From Chrysolina oricalcia (lineage: Eukaryota; Arthropoda; Insecta; Coleoptera; Chrysomelidae), in NCBI GenBank assembly GCA_944452925.2, contig OX101817.2:67006360-67070359 (forward strand): 64,000 bases of DNA, in the 5' to 3' direction. The first letter of the stretch is position 1, and every line of letters starts with the position of its first letter. Under the pieces are notes generated by a model that saw only the letters and a list, made by a program, of their open reading frames with translations, was not told where the DNA came from and ran no database searches. Shown in pieces: positions 22,693-34,840 of this stretch. Position numbers and translations under genes: made by a program.

Positions 22693-25600
22693 TGAATATG
22701 TGGTTCTTTCCGCACCCTATCTTGAAAACTTTCCCAGAATAAGATGATGGCAGAGTCCATAATAAGGAAGTTGAGGAATATTGCTGGAGTGAAACCGGCT
22801 CTGGACGCCCGGAAAAATTATTTTGAATATGTGTTTTTTTTTCGCACCCTATCCTGAAAACTTTCCCAGAATAAGATGATGGCAGAGTCCATAATAAGGA
22901 AGTTAAGGAATATTGCTGGAGTGAAACCGGCTCTGGACGCCCGGAAAAATTATTTTGAATATGTGTTTTTTTTTCGCACCCTATCCTGAAAACTTTCCTA
23001 GAATATGATGATGGCAGAGTCCATAATAAGGAAGTTGAGGAATATTGCTGGAGTGAAACCGGCTCTGGACGCCCGGAAAAATTATTTTGAATATGTGGTT
23101 TTTTTTCGCACCCTATCCTGAAAACTTTCCCAGAATATGATGATGGCAGAGTCCATAATAAGGAAGTTGAGGAATATTGCTGGAGTGAAACCGGCCCTGG
23201 ACGCCTGAAAAATTATTTTGAATCTGTGGTTTCTTCCGCACCCTATCCTGAAAATTTACCTAGAATATGATGATGGCAGAGTCCATAATAAGGAAGTTGA
23301 GGAATATTGCTGGAGTGAAACCGGCCCTGGACGCCCGGAAAAATTATTTTGAATATGTGGTTCTTTCCGCACCCTATCTTGAAAACTTTCCCAGAATAAG
23401 ATGATGGCAGAGTCCATAATAAGGAAGTTGAGGAATATTGCTGGAGTTAAACCGGCCCTGGACGCCCGGAAAATTTATTTTGAATATGTGTTTTTTTCCG
23501 CACCCTATCTTGAAAACTTTCCCAGAATAAGATGATGGCAGAGTCCATAATAAGGAAGTTGAGGAATATTGCTGGAGTGAAACCGGCCCTGGACGCCCGG
23601 AAAAATTATTTTGAATATGTATTTTTTTCCGCACCCTATCTTGAAAACTTTCCCAGAATAAGATGATGGCAGAGTCCATAATAAGGAAGTTGAGGAATAT
23701 TGCTGGAGTGAAACCGGCTCTGGACGCCCGGAAAAATTATTTTGAATATGTGGTTTTTTTTCGCACCCTATCCTGAAAACTTTCCCAGAATATGATGATG
23801 GTAGAGTCCATAATAAGGAAGTTGAGGAATATTGCTGGAGTGAAACCGGCCCTGGACGCCCGGAAAAATTATTTTGAATATGTGTTTTTTTTCGCACCCT
23901 ATCCTGAAAACTTTCCCAGAATAAGATGATGGCAGAGTCCATAATAAGGAAGTTGAGGAATATTGCTGGAGTGAAACCGGCTCTGGACGCCCGGAAAAAT
24001 TATTTTGAATATGTTGTTTTTTTTCGCACCCTATCCTGAAAACTTTCCCAGAATATGATGATGGCAGAGTCCATAATAAGGAAGTTGAGGAATATTGCTG
24101 GAGTGAAACCGGCCCTGGACGCCCGGAAAAATTATTTTGAATATGTATTTTTTCCGCACCCTATCCTGAAAACTTTCCCAGAATAAGATGATGGCAGAGT
24201 CCATAATAAGGAAGTTGAGGAATATTGCTGGAGTGAAACCGGCTCTGGACGCCCGGAAAAATTATTTTGAATATGTGGTTTTTTTTCGCACCCTATCCTG
24301 AAAACTTTCCCAGAATATGATGATGGTAGAGTTCATAATAAGGAAGTTGAGGAATATTGCTGGAGTGAAACCGGCCCTGGACGCCCGGAAAAATTAATTT
24401 GAATATGTATTTTTTTCCGCACCCTATCTTGAAAACTTTCCCAGAATAAGATGATGGCAGAGTCCATAATAAGGAAGTTGAGGAATATTGCTGGAGTGAA
24501 ACCGGCTCTGGACGCCCGGAAAAATTATTTTGAATATGTGGTTTTTTTCCGCACCCTATCCTGAAAACTTTCCCAGAATATGATGATGGTAGAGTCCATA
24601 ATAAGGAAGTTGAGGAATATTGCTGGAGTGAAATTGGCCCTGGACGCCCGGAAAAATTATTTTGAATATGTGTTTTTTTTTCGCACCCTATCCTGAATAC
24701 TTTCCTAGAATATGATGATGGCAGAGTCCATAATAAGGAAGTTGAGGAATATTGCTGGAGTGAAACCGGCCCTGGACGCCCGGAAAAATTATTTTGAATA
24801 TGTATTTTTTTCCGCACCCTATCTTGAAAACTTTCCCAGAATAAGATGATGGCAGAGTTCATAATAAGGAAGTTGAGGAATATTGCTGGAGTGAAACCGG
24901 CCCTGGACGCCCGGAAAAATTATTTTGAATATGTGTTTTTTTTTCGCACCCTATCCTGAAAACTTTCCCAGAATATGATGATGGCAGAGTCCATAATAAG
25001 GAAGTTGAGGAATATTGCTGGAGTGAAACCGGCCCTGGACGCCCGGAAAAATTATTTTGAATATGTGTTTTTTTTTCGCACCCTATCCTGAAAACTTTCC
25101 CAGAATATGATGATGGCAGAGTCCATAATAAGGAAGTTGAGGAATATTGCTGGAGTGAAACCGGCCCTGGACGCCCGGAAAAATTATTTTGAATATGTGT
25201 TTTTTTTTCGCACCCTATCCTGAAAACTTTCCCAGAATAAGATGATGGCAGAGTCCATAATAAGGAAGTTGAGGAATATTGCTGGAGTGAAACCGGCTCT
25301 GGACGTCCGGAAAAATTATTTTGAATATGTATTTTTTTCCGCACCCTATCTTGAAAACTTTCCCAGAATAAGATGATGGCAGAGTCCATAATAAGGAAGT
25401 TGAGGAATATTGCTGGAGTGAAACCGGCTCTGGACGCCCGGAAAAATTATTTTGAATATGTGGTTTTTTTTTGCACCCTATCCTGAAAACTTTCCCAGAA
25501 TATGATGATGGTAGAGTCCATAATAAGGAAGTTGAGGAATATTGCTGGATTGAAACCGATCTTGAACGCCCGTAAAAATTTTTTTGAACATGTGGTATTT

Positions 25601-28600
25601 TTCCACACCTTATCCCAAAAACTTTTCCAGAATATGATGATGGCAGAGTCCATAATAAGGAAGTTGAGGAATATTGCTGGAGTGAAACCGGCCCTGGACG
25701 CCCGGAAAATTTATTTTGAATATGTGTTTTTTTCCGCACCCTATCTTGAAAACTTTCCCAGAATAAGATGATGGCAGAGTCCATAATAAGGGAGTTGAGG
25801 AATATTGCTGGAGTGAAACCGGCTCTGGACGCCCGGAAAAATTATTTTGAATATGTGGTTTTTTTCGCACCCTATCCTGAAAACTTTCCTAGAATATGAT
25901 GATGGCAGAGTCCATAATAAGGAAGTTGAGGAATATTGCTGGAGTGAAACCGGCTCTGGACGCCCGGAAAAATTATTTTGAATATGTGTTTTTTTTTCGC
26001 ACCCTATCCTGAAAACTTTCCCAGAATATGATGATGGCAGAGTCCATAATAAGGAAGTTGAGGAATATTGCTGGAGTGAAACCGGCCCTGGACGCCCGGA
26101 AAAATTATTTTGAATATGTATTTTTTCCGCACCCTATCCTGAAAACTTTCCCAGAATAAGATGATGGCAGAGTCCATAATAAGGAAGTTGAGGAATATTG
26201 CTGGAGTGAAACCGGCTCTGGACGCCCGGAAAAATTATTTTGAATATGTGGTTTTTTTTCGCACCCTATCCTGAAAACTTTCCCAGAATATGATGATGGT
26301 AGAGTCCATAATAAGGAAGTTGAGGAATATTGCTGGAGTGAAACCGGCCCTGGACGCCCGGAAAAATTATTTTGAATATGTATTTTTTTCCGCACCCTAT
26401 CTTGAAAACTTTCCCAGAATAAGATGATGGCAGAGTCCATAATAAGGAAGTTGAGGAATATTGCTGGAGTGAAACCGGCTCTGGACGCCCGGAAAAATTA
26501 TTTTGAATATGTGGTTTTTTTCCGCACCCTATCCTGAAAACTTTTCCAGAATATGATGATGGTAGATACCATAATAAGGAAGTTGAGGAATATTGCTGGA
26601 GTGAAACTGGCCCTGGACGCCCGGAAAAATTATTTTGAATATGTGTTTTTTTTTCGCACCCTATCCTGAATACTTTCCCAGAATATGATGATGGCAGAGT
26701 CCATAATAAGGAAGTTGAGGAATATTGCTGGAGTGAAACCGGCCCTGGACGCCCGGAAAAATTATTTTGAATATGTATTTTTTTCCGCACCCTATCTTGA
26801 AAACTTTCCCAGAATAAGATGATGGCAGAGTCCATAATAAGGAAGTTGAGGAATATTGCTGGAGTGAAACCGGCCCTGGACGCCCGGAAAATTTATTTTG
26901 AATATGTGTTTTTTTCCGCACCCTATCTTGAAAACTTTCCCAGAATAAGATGATGGCAGAGTCCATAATAAGGAAGTTGAGGAATATTGCTGGAGTGAAA
27001 CCGGCTCTGGACGCCCGGAAAAATTATTTTGAATATGTATTTTTTTCCGCACCCTATCTTGAAAACTTTCCCAGAATAAGATGATGGCAGAGTCCATAAT
27101 AAGGAAGTTGAGGAATATTGTTGGAGTGAAACCGGCTCTGGACGCCCGGAAAAATTATTTTGAATATGTGGTTTTTTTTCCGCACCCTATCCTGAAAACT
27201 TTCCCAGAATATGATGATGGTAGATACCATAATAAGGAAGTTGAGGAATATTGCTGGAGTGAAACTGGCCCTGGACGCCCGGAAAAATTATTTTGAATAT
27301 GTGTTTTTTTTTTCGCACCCTATCCTGAATACTTTCCCAGAATATGATGATGGCTGAGTCCATAATAAGGAAGTTGAGGAATATTGCTGGAGTGAAACCG
27401 GCCCTGGACGCCCGGAAAAATTATTTTGAATATGTATTTTTTTCCGCACCCCATCTTGAAAACTTTCCCAGAATAAGATGATGGCAGAGTCCATAATAAG
27501 GAAGTTGAGGAATATTGCTGGAGTGAAACCGGCCCTGGACGCCCGGAAAATTTATTTTGAATATGTGTTTTTTTCCGCACCCTATCTTGAAAACTTTCCC
27601 AGAATAAGATGATGGCAGAGTCCATAATAAGGAAGTTGAGGAATATTGCTGGAGTGAAACCGGCTCTGGACGCCCGGAAAAATTATTTTGAATATGTATT
27701 TTTTTCCGCACCCTATCTTGAAAACTTTCCCAGAATAAGATGATGGCAGAGTCCATAATAAGGAAGTTGAGGAATATTGCTGGAGTGAAACCGGCTCTGG
27801 ACGCCCGGAAGAATTATTTTGAATATGTGGTTTTTTTTCGCACCCTATCCTGAAAACTTTCCCAGAATATGATGATGGTAGAGTCCATAATAAGGAAGTT
27901 GAGGAATATTGCTGGATTGAAACCGATCCTGAACGCCCGTAAAAATTTTTTTGAACATGTGGTATTTTTCCACACCTTATCCCAAAAACTTTTCCAGAAT
28001 ATGATGATGGCAGAGTCCATAATAAGGAAGTTGAGGAATATTGCTGGAGTGAAACCGGCCCTGGACGCCCGGAAAATTTATTTTGAATATGTGTTTTTTT
28101 CCGCACCCTATCTTGAAAACTTTCCCAGAATAAGATGATGGCAGAGTCCATAATAAGGAAGTTGAGGAATATTGCTGGAGTGAAACCGGCTCTGGACGCC
28201 CGGAAAAATTATTTTGAATATGTGGTATTTTTTCGCACCCTATCCTGAAAACTTTCCTAGAATATGATGATGGCAGAGTCCATAATAAGGAAGTTGAGGA
28301 ATATTGCTGGAGTGAAACCGGCTCTGGATGCCCGGAAAAATTATTTTGAATATGTGGTTTTTTTTCGCACCCTATCCTGAAAACTTTCCCAGAATATGAT
28401 GATGGCAGAGTCCATAATAAGGAAGTTGAGGAATATTGCTGGAGTGAAACCGGCCCTGGACGCCCGGAAAAATTATTTTGAATATGTTTTTTTTCGCACC
28501 CTATCCTGAAAACTTTCCCAGAATAAGATGATGGCAGAGTCCATAATAAGGAAGTTGAGGAATATTGCTGGAGTGAATCCGGCTCTGGACGCCCGGAAAA

Positions 28601-28608
28601 ATTATTTT
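22693..28608 (-). repeat. ~131-bp satellite, reverse block, second part
   Basis: About 45 further copies in the same orientation as 15456-19820, highly homogeneous. A distinctive unit (GATTGAAACCGATCTTGAAC ... CCACACCTTATCCCAAAAAC) occurs at about 18340, 25548 and 27915 with matching neighbours, showing that blocks of many units were duplicated together. Chance open frames again run across units. Confidence 0.96.
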
Positions 28609-28738
28609 GAACTAGCGGTTTCCTTCCTCAATCCGTTCTGATTGACACAGTGAAATATAAAACTGTTTTCTACTATTCGTATGAAGAAAAAAAAGAAATG
28701 CAAATATTGCTGAACTGTATTGCTAAAGTAACTAGGCT
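28609..28738. repeat. Right inverted repeat bounding the satellite
   Basis: Inverted copy of 14124-14252 (GCGGTTTCCTTCCTCAATCC ... GCTAAAGTAACTAGGCT). It abuts, and its insertion seems to truncate, the tyrosine recombinase remnant at 28739-29036. Confidence 0.8.
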
Positions 28739-29036
28739 GGTCTAAATTACGTCCTCCAGTATTAAAAAGAAAATTTGTCGAAGATCTTCGAACGCAGTCA
28801 CCAGTATACAAATTAGGATTTTCAAGTGAGAGATACTCAGCTATTTTTTGAAGTATTTCAGAGGAGAAATGAATGCCGCAGGGATGTATCCTACATTTCC
28901 CTTCTCTATATGATACAATCTGCGGTGAGTAACATGGACTGGCCTTCATCATTAAAAACTCATCTGGGGCAGAACGCACAAATTCGCTGACTTGTTCTCT
29001 TGTAAATACTTTTGATTTTTTTTGCTCTATATCCAA
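28739..29036 (-). pseudogene. Crypton-like tyrosine recombinase, internally deleted
   Basis: From the ATG at 29036 the minus strand reads KSKVFTREQVSEFVRSAPDE, the start of the core of a recombinase family widespread in insect genomes. It then jumps after about 15 residues to the C-terminal part (GKCRIHPCGIHF, NPNLYTGDCVRRSS, FNTGG). The block corresponding to GACR...E is deleted, and the catalytic Tyr region is lost where the satellite-bounding inverted repeat begins. One catalytic Arg (in CVRRSS) remains. The family resemblance is from recognition of these motifs, not a search. Confidence 0.65.
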
Positions 29037-29217
29037 CGTTTTTGTTTTTGATGAAACGTATTAAGGCGCCCGCGCTGTATTTGTCGATTTCCACTCTTTC
29101 CTTCAGTTCTAAAGTCGCTCATAACATGGAATAATTTGGCCATAAGCGTAAAGCAGAATAGTCCTCAGAGTGTTTTGCGAAATACGCCAGCAACACCATT
29201 TCTTCTGCACCTTGAAC

Positions 29218-29428
29218 ATGTACAATAAAAAAGTCGTACAGGAGTTATAGGCTATTGCGAGCCAGGCTTGTTAATCTTGATTATTGACTTCTTATCGACT
29301 TTGACAAGAAGTGTCAAAAATCGAACAATTTTTGTCAGTAACGCGCTTTATCATTTTTCTAGTGCAGTTAGTGCAATGCTTCAATTAGTGTCGACCCTTG
29401 TACGACTTTTTATGCACACAACTGTACT
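29218..29428. mobile_element. MITE, same family as 62644-62856
   Basis: Inverted ends (AATAAAAAAGTCGTAC at left, GTACGACTTTTTATGCACAC at right) and interior blocks TCAGTAACGCGCTTT and TTTTTCTAGTGCAGTTAGTGCAA correspond to the copy in esterase intron 10, in opposite orientation. No coding capacity. Confidence 0.7.
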
Positions 29429-29699
29429 TTGTTTCGCGTCTCACAAAACTGACGAAATTCTTTTTCATAATGGGTTTTGGTGTTGGCTGCAGCCAATATA
29501 TCGTCAGGAATATCAAAATCTTTCATGACTTTAATGATGACTTTTTGAAATTACTAAATGAAATGCAATGTCCTCGACTATTATAAATCGCATAATAATT
29601 TCGTTATAATGATAGCTATCCTATCCAAAATGCTTGAAGATGCGTTAAATTATTTGCATCAAACAAACTGAAATTATTAAAAATAATTCTTATATTCTA
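29429..29699. other. Non-coding region
   Basis: Short overlapping frames occur at 29398-29586 but match nothing I recognise. Confidence 0.3.
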
Positions 29700-30080
29700 G
29701 AGAAATAGTATATTGTGTATCTAGTAGTAAAAGCAATACATTCCCGGACGACAATGTAAATTGAAGTCTGGGAATGTGCTTTTACTACGAGGTACACATA
29801 CTATTTTTCTGAAATGGCAATCAGCATTATCAAAAACTAAGGAATTCTACATATTGTTTTCGTGAATTCAATAACTGTCTAAAATGTAAACAAGCCGGCA
29901 AAAATTTTCTCGGATCGTTTTCTGTACGGGTACGGGTACTTTCCCGTACCGTTTAGGTCCGAAAACGGTCCGGGAAAGTTCGTTGCTTAGCAACGGACTA
30001 AAATACAAGATTAGCGTATTTTGAGGCCTGAAGTTGCTGCGAGAAAGTGGGCATTCTTGAACGATTTCAGAAAAAATATA
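29700..30080. repeat. Dispersed dyad-symmetric repeat, copy B, core deleted
   Basis: Bases 29704-29925 correspond to 228-470 inverted; 29940-30077 correspond to 465-600 directly (GTACCGTTTAGGTCCGAAAA, TTCGTTGCTTAGCAACGGAC). At the centre, GACGACAATGTAAATTGAAG shows that the GGCCTCGG hairpin present in copy A is absent here, with CAA as the junction. Confidence 0.75.
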
Positions 30081-30939
30081 TTTTTGTGGATGATTCGTAA
30101 TTGAAACCCAACCGTATTTTAGAGCTGCTGGTATAAAATAGTTTTGTCGAAGTTATGAATTTTTTAATATTTCATAAATTTCGTAATTATTATCAAAAAA
30201 TAGCAAAAAGTGGAAGTTTCGATAGAACGTTGAAATTCTAAATAAAAGTGTACAAAAGAAACAGAAACTACTTCTTTGCAAAAAATTTTTCTGAATTTCA
30301 ATAAATATTTTCAGCGAATATTTTGAAAAAATATTACTTTTGGCAGGTAGCGAAAATCACGTGACCACATCCAACTAGGATATTTTTCATATTTTTCAAA
30401 GCACAGCTTAACTTTCAAGTCGAATTTCAAAATAAATTATTAATAAAAGATTTTTTCAAATGACGAGAACTTTCTGAAGGACACACTGTATATTGCGATA
30501 TTATTACATTCAGTTGATTATTCTTTTCGAACCATCAAAATTCAATCTCGTTTATGTCTTCCACAGAGTAATGTTTCATTTTGATACAAAAAGAATCGCT
30601 TCTATTTGTTCTAGAAATATGGATTTCTCCCATCCGATATCGAAAGCTTTTTACTTTTGATCAGATGGCCAGTCATAAATAGATTTGATATATCCTGCGG
30701 AATCCACCCCTCAAATAAAACTCGCCGTTCATAGCTTTCATAGGGTTTCTTTTTTCGTCTGAATCGAAGTGCTATGGCAGTTCTTTCGACGGGTGTTTTG
30801 ATCAGTCACGGATGAAAAACTGCGGGTTTACCAGGCTCCATCTATTTTGTATCCTTTCATCAGCTGTAAGCCTCATTGATGGAGTGTTTATCTTTCATAA
30901 TAGTATCGACAAACGTTTTTTGAGAACAATGTATTCGAT
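30081..30939. other. Non-coding AT-rich region
   Basis: No supported gene or repeat family. Confidence 0.3.
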
Positions 30940-31140
30940 TCAGTTCATGAACTGTTCATTTTAAAACTTAATAATCTCGAAATAATAGACAGATACTCGA
31001 AATTTATTGAATCCTACCTTTCTGACAGGATGCAAAATGTAAAGAAACAGTTCATGTAACTTCAGGGGTTCCGCAAGGTTCGCACATTGGGCCTATATTA
31101 TTTTTACTAAATTGAAATTTATTCACGACCTTTCTGATGA
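30940..31140 (+). pseudogene. LINE RT fragment
   Basis: Plus-strand codons near 31010-31125 recall SYLSDRMQNVK followed by a frameshift and TSGVPQGSHIGPILFLL, the RT motif preceding the YADD box. Stops and frameshifts interrupt it. Confidence 0.6.
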
Positions 31141-31244
31141 TGACTATAGAGTAAGTTTTGGGTCTCAGAAATGCACATCAGTTTGTCATTATTTTATTTA
31201 AATTTTAACGTGTTTCATAGTTGTGTTTGTTGTTTTAAGCTGAG

Positions 31245-31259
31245 TTTTATATATATATA

Positions 31260-31290
<31 letters not shown>
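31245..31290. repeat. (TA)n microsatellite, interrupted
   Basis: Two TA runs separated by TT; next to the outer end of the Penelope-related segment beginning at about 31292. Confidence 0.85.
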
Positions 31291-31291
<1 letters not shown>

Positions 31292-31702
31292 TATTATTAT
31301 GTCAATTATACATTTTGATGTTATTAAAATTTTACTTACAACTATATAGTTCTTTGGATAGTGACATTACAGCTTAAAATTGTAAATAATAAGGAAAAAA
31401 GACTTTACGAATATAAATAACAGAAAATTTTGAAATTTCAGTCAAAAAACAAAAGACTTGTTGATTGTATCCAACGGACACAAATCAGTTGTCAATAGAA
31501 AAGAAATCTGTAATTTTCAAGTCAATGTTACCAACTGTAATCTTGTACCAACTGTTGAAATATACGACTGTTGTTTTGTAAGTTAGGAAAAAATTACATT
31601 TCCAATTGAGTAGTTATGGAGATATTATTATTCATATGGAGAGTGTGGTCTAACGACAATAAGAAGGAATAAATCTCACTCAAATGATTTTTATCAGTTC
31701 TT

Positions 31703-33280
31703 TTATTCATACATTTTTTTGTCTTGAGATATGTAGGCCATTTCCAAAAAAGTTCTCTTAGTCATATGTGTCTCTTTAGCTAATATTTTAGTTGAGTTAT
31801 AATTTATTCGAAGGTCAAATTTGTTTACATGATCAGCAAGAGCACATCTTTCAGGATGAAGTCTACAATCACTTTTATGTGAGGAAATTCTACTTTTTAG
31901 GCATCTAGAAGTCTGGCCAATATAATTTTTATCACAGTCCTGACAAGGAATGCTATATACTACATTTGAAGTTAATGGAATTTTATCTTTTACTTTTGAA
32001 TAAATTGATCTTATTGGTAAAATAGTTTTATTTGCTATTTTGACATTACATACTGAATTAAAGAGCCTGGACAATCCTGGTGTAATATCTTTTATATATG
32101 GAAGTGAAGTGAATGTAGGAATTGTAGGATTTGTAGGATTAGTATTAGCAACATTGCTATTAATGGATATGTTCAGATTGTTAGATATAATATCTGTTTC
32201 AATATTTAATGGTGTGCTGAACAGAATACTTCTCAGTAATTTAGGTGGATAAGCATTGTCTGAAAAGAGTTTGAAAAGAATATCTAGGTTTTTTTTATGA
32301 AAGGATCTATCTGAGATTTTGAGTACTCTAGCTTTCATCTGTTTCACAAGGTTTATCTTCATTGACCGCTTGTGATAAGACTCGAAGTTAATATATCTTC
32401 CAGAACTGCATGGTTTCCTGTACCAGTCTATAAGAAATTTGTTATTAAGACCACGTATGAATCTTGTATCTAAGAAAGGTACGGAAAAATCATCATCCTC
32501 AGTTTCTATTGTAAACTGAATATATGGGTCAAAGCTGTTGAAAGTACTGAGAATCTCAGTAATGCCATCTTTTGGTAAAGCGACAATGATATCATCAACA
32601 TATTTTTTGATGAAAAAAGGTTTAAATGATAGTACTGGAATTACTGTGTCCAACACATCATCCATCACATATGAAGCTAATATAGGGGAGATTGAAGCTC
32701 CCATTGGAGTTCCAAAACTTTGTTTATAAATTTTGTTGTCAAAAGAGAAATATGTGTTATTGAACAAGAAAGTAAAAATTTTCATGAATGTTTCTTCATT
32801 AATGTTACAATAATTGCTAACACGATACCAATTTTTGTGAATTGATCTTTGACAAACTTCTAAATATACATTACTAAAAAGAGAAACCACATCAAGACTT
32901 GCCAAAACGTAGTCATTAGGTATGTTTGTGTTATTAAATTTATTATTTACTTCAAAAGAGTCTTGTATAAAGTATTCATTATCGGAATCATATGCTTTAG
33001 TTAGAATATCTATGAGAAGTGAGGCAATGGCTTCTGTTGGAGCACCAATACATGAAACTATAGGTCTCATCGATAAAGTAGGTTTATGTATTTTTGGTAA
33101 TGAATAGAATTTTGGAGAAATAGCATTATAGCATGTGAGTTTCTTTTTTGTGACATCATCAATTTGATTTGTGTCTTTAAGTACTTTCAAAAATTCATTA
33201 GCTTTACTTTGTATCATGTCAACTAACCTCACTATAGTTGTAAGTAAAATTTTAATAACATCAAAATGTATAATTGACAT
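31703..33280 (-). CDS. Penelope-like RT with GIY-YIG endonuclease
   Basis: A 525-codon open frame. The RT domain (about 55-330) shows SLPKIHKPTLSMRPIVSC, LASLDVVSLFSNV, FGTPMGASISPILAS and the catalytic KYVDDII. The C-terminal 90 residues hold a GIY-YIG endonuclease with CQDCDKNYIGQTSRCLKSRI and a downstream His/Cys segment. This fusion of a telomerase-like RT with GIY-YIG is diagnostic of Penelope-like elements. The frame is about two-thirds of the usual length and its first ~20 codons derive from terminal-repeat sequence, so the N-terminus is truncated and the ATG is fortuitous. No stops interrupt the retained part. Confidence 0.92.
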   Translation of the reverse strand: MSIIHFDVIKILLTTIVRLVDMIQSKANEFLKVLKDTNQIDDVTKKKLTCYNAISPKFYSLPKIHKPTLSMRPIVSCIGAPTEAIASLLIDILTKAYDSDNEYFIQDSFEVNNKFNNTNIPNDYVLASLDVVSLFSNVYLEVCQRSIHKNWYRVSNYCNINEETFMKIFTFLFNNTYFSFDNKIYKQSFGTPMGASISPILASYVMDDVLDTVIPVLSFKPFFIKKYVDDIIVALPKDGITEILSTFNSFDPYIQFTIETEDDDFSVPFLDTRFIRGLNNKFLIDWYRKPCSSGRYINFESYHKRSMKINLVKQMKARVLKISDRSFHKKNLDILFKLFSDNAYPPKLLRSILFSTPLNIETDIISNNLNISINSNVANTNPTNPTIPTFTSLPYIKDITPGLSRLFNSVCNVKIANKTILPIRSIYSKVKDKIPLTSNVVYSIPCQDCDKNYIGQTSRCLKSRISSHKSDCRLHPERCALADHVNKFDLRINYNSTKILAKETHMTKRTFLEMAYISQDKKMYE

Positions 33281-33294
33281 AATAATTCTTTGTA

Positions 33295-33335
33295 GTTCCC
33301 TGAAGATGTAAATAAAATTTACGAAAGCTTGGAAT
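33295..33335 (+). ncRNA. Hammerhead-like ribozyme motif (CTGAAGA core)
   Basis: Stem I GTTCC/GGAAT (33295-33299 with 33331-33335, one G-U), core CTGAAGA (33300-33306), an extra T, stem II GTAAAT-AAA-ATTTAC (33308-33322), GAAA (33323-33326), GCT then T33330 before stem I. CUGANGA and GAAA are complete, and stem III would be the self-complementary AGCT. It is antisense to the Penelope ORF beside it. Confidence 0.7.
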
Positions 33336-33389
33336 AAACTCTATAAAAGAGTACACTTTTGACTTTGCTGCAATCCCCAATATTAACTG

Positions 33390-33391
<2 letters not shown>

Positions 33392-33484
<93 letters not shown>
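33392..33484. repeat. (TA)n microsatellite with TATG interruption
   Basis: More than 40 TA units between the two Penelope-like elements. Confidence 0.9.
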
Positions 33485-33488
<4 letters not shown>

Positions 33489-33554
33489 AGGAAATTATAT
33501 CGACCGTCTTATCTTAAAGAAACTTGCTTCTATCGGGGATTCGATCTAGGAAAA

Positions 33555-34840
33555 GAAGTATACTCTTTTTTGCTACCCGAGCTTTCGCAAATTTTTATTT
33601 GCTTTATCGAGGGCCGAGGGCTACAATATAATTATATGAACACATGTATAAAGTTAAAAAAGGTATAACATACTGTGCAATGTGAGGTTTTCTTCGATGT
33701 TGAAAGTACATAATTAAAATGGAAAAATAGAAAACGAAAAACTTTACACGAAAATTTTTGAAGGACTGATCATTTGTTTGTTGATATCGAATTATGTTAG
33801 GACTATACAGAGTAGTAAGTTTCAGGTATTAATATCTGATGTATGATTATGTGGTGAAAGAATGTAAGAGTAACTTTTGCTAAGATTATCAATGTCAGTT
33901 TTTTTGTTCATATTATCAGTTTGTAAACTTATTTCAGCCATTTCCAAAAAAATATATAAAATATGAAATACTATTGAATAATTCTTATCCATCTTATTTC
34001 TTGAAAAAATTATTATACAATACTACTTCTAGTACTAATGAAACAAATACAGATCACCATCAAATTGAAGTTCCACAAATTATTAAATATGCTTCTATAC
34101 CGTACATTCCTGAACTCTCCAGCAAAATTATAAATGTTTTCAAGCACGAAAAAAATATCAAAATTGCACAAAAGAAAATCAAACTATTGGAAAACTTGTT
34201 TACTAAATTGAAACAAAAAGATCCTATAACAGAAAAGTCCAATGTAGTTTATGAAATTTCCTGTCTTAATTGTAACAAAAAATATTTGGGTCAAACAAAA
34301 AATAATTTAAAATCACGAATAGCTTTGCACAAAAGCAATTGTAGAACTTTGAAAGAAAGCTCTTGTGCCTTAACCAAACATGTATTAGATAATGATCATA
34401 TCATGAACTATGATGATACAAAAATATTACACGTGGAAAAAAATTTGAACAAAAGACTTTTTTTGGAAATTGCTGAAATAAGTTTACAAACTGATAATAT
34501 GAACAAAAAAACTGACATTGATAATCTTAGCAAAATTTACTCTTACATTCTTTTACCACATAATCATACATCAGATATTAATACCTGAAACTTACGACTC
34601 TGTATAGTCCTCATATTATTTGACATCAACAAACAAATGATCAGTCCTTCAAAAATTTTCGTGTCAAGTTTTTCGTTTTCTATTTTTCCATTTTAATTAG
34701 GTACTTTCAACATCGAAGAAAACCTCACATTGCACAGTATGTCATACCTTTTTTTAACTTTATACATGTGTTCATATAATTATATTGTAGCCCTCGATAA
34801 AGCAAATAAAAATTTGCGAAAGCTCGGGTAGCAAAAAAGA

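Larger units (their letters stand above)
31292..33480 (-). mobile_element. Penelope-like element 1 with inverted flanks
   Basis: The minus-strand ORF at 31703-33280 is flanked on both sides by pieces of one terminal repeat. 31292-31480 (TTATGTCAATTATACATTTT ...) repeats 35012-35190, and 33170-33395 is the counterpart running through the hammerhead-like motif to AACTGGTTTTATATATA. Such rearranged, partly inverted terminal repeats are typical of Penelope-like elements. (TA)n lies at both outer edges (31245-31290, 33392-33484). Confidence 0.8.

Noticed and set aside
14267..28151. Many 60-260-codon frames with peptides such as MDSAIILFWESFQDRVRKK on both strands
   Set aside because: The satellite unit is about 44 codons long, so frames stay open by periodicity. 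They shift frame with the T-run length and have no start context or family.
14253..28608. CRISPR-like or rDNA spacer array
   Set aside because: No spacers, no rRNA sequence; units are near-identical full satellites.
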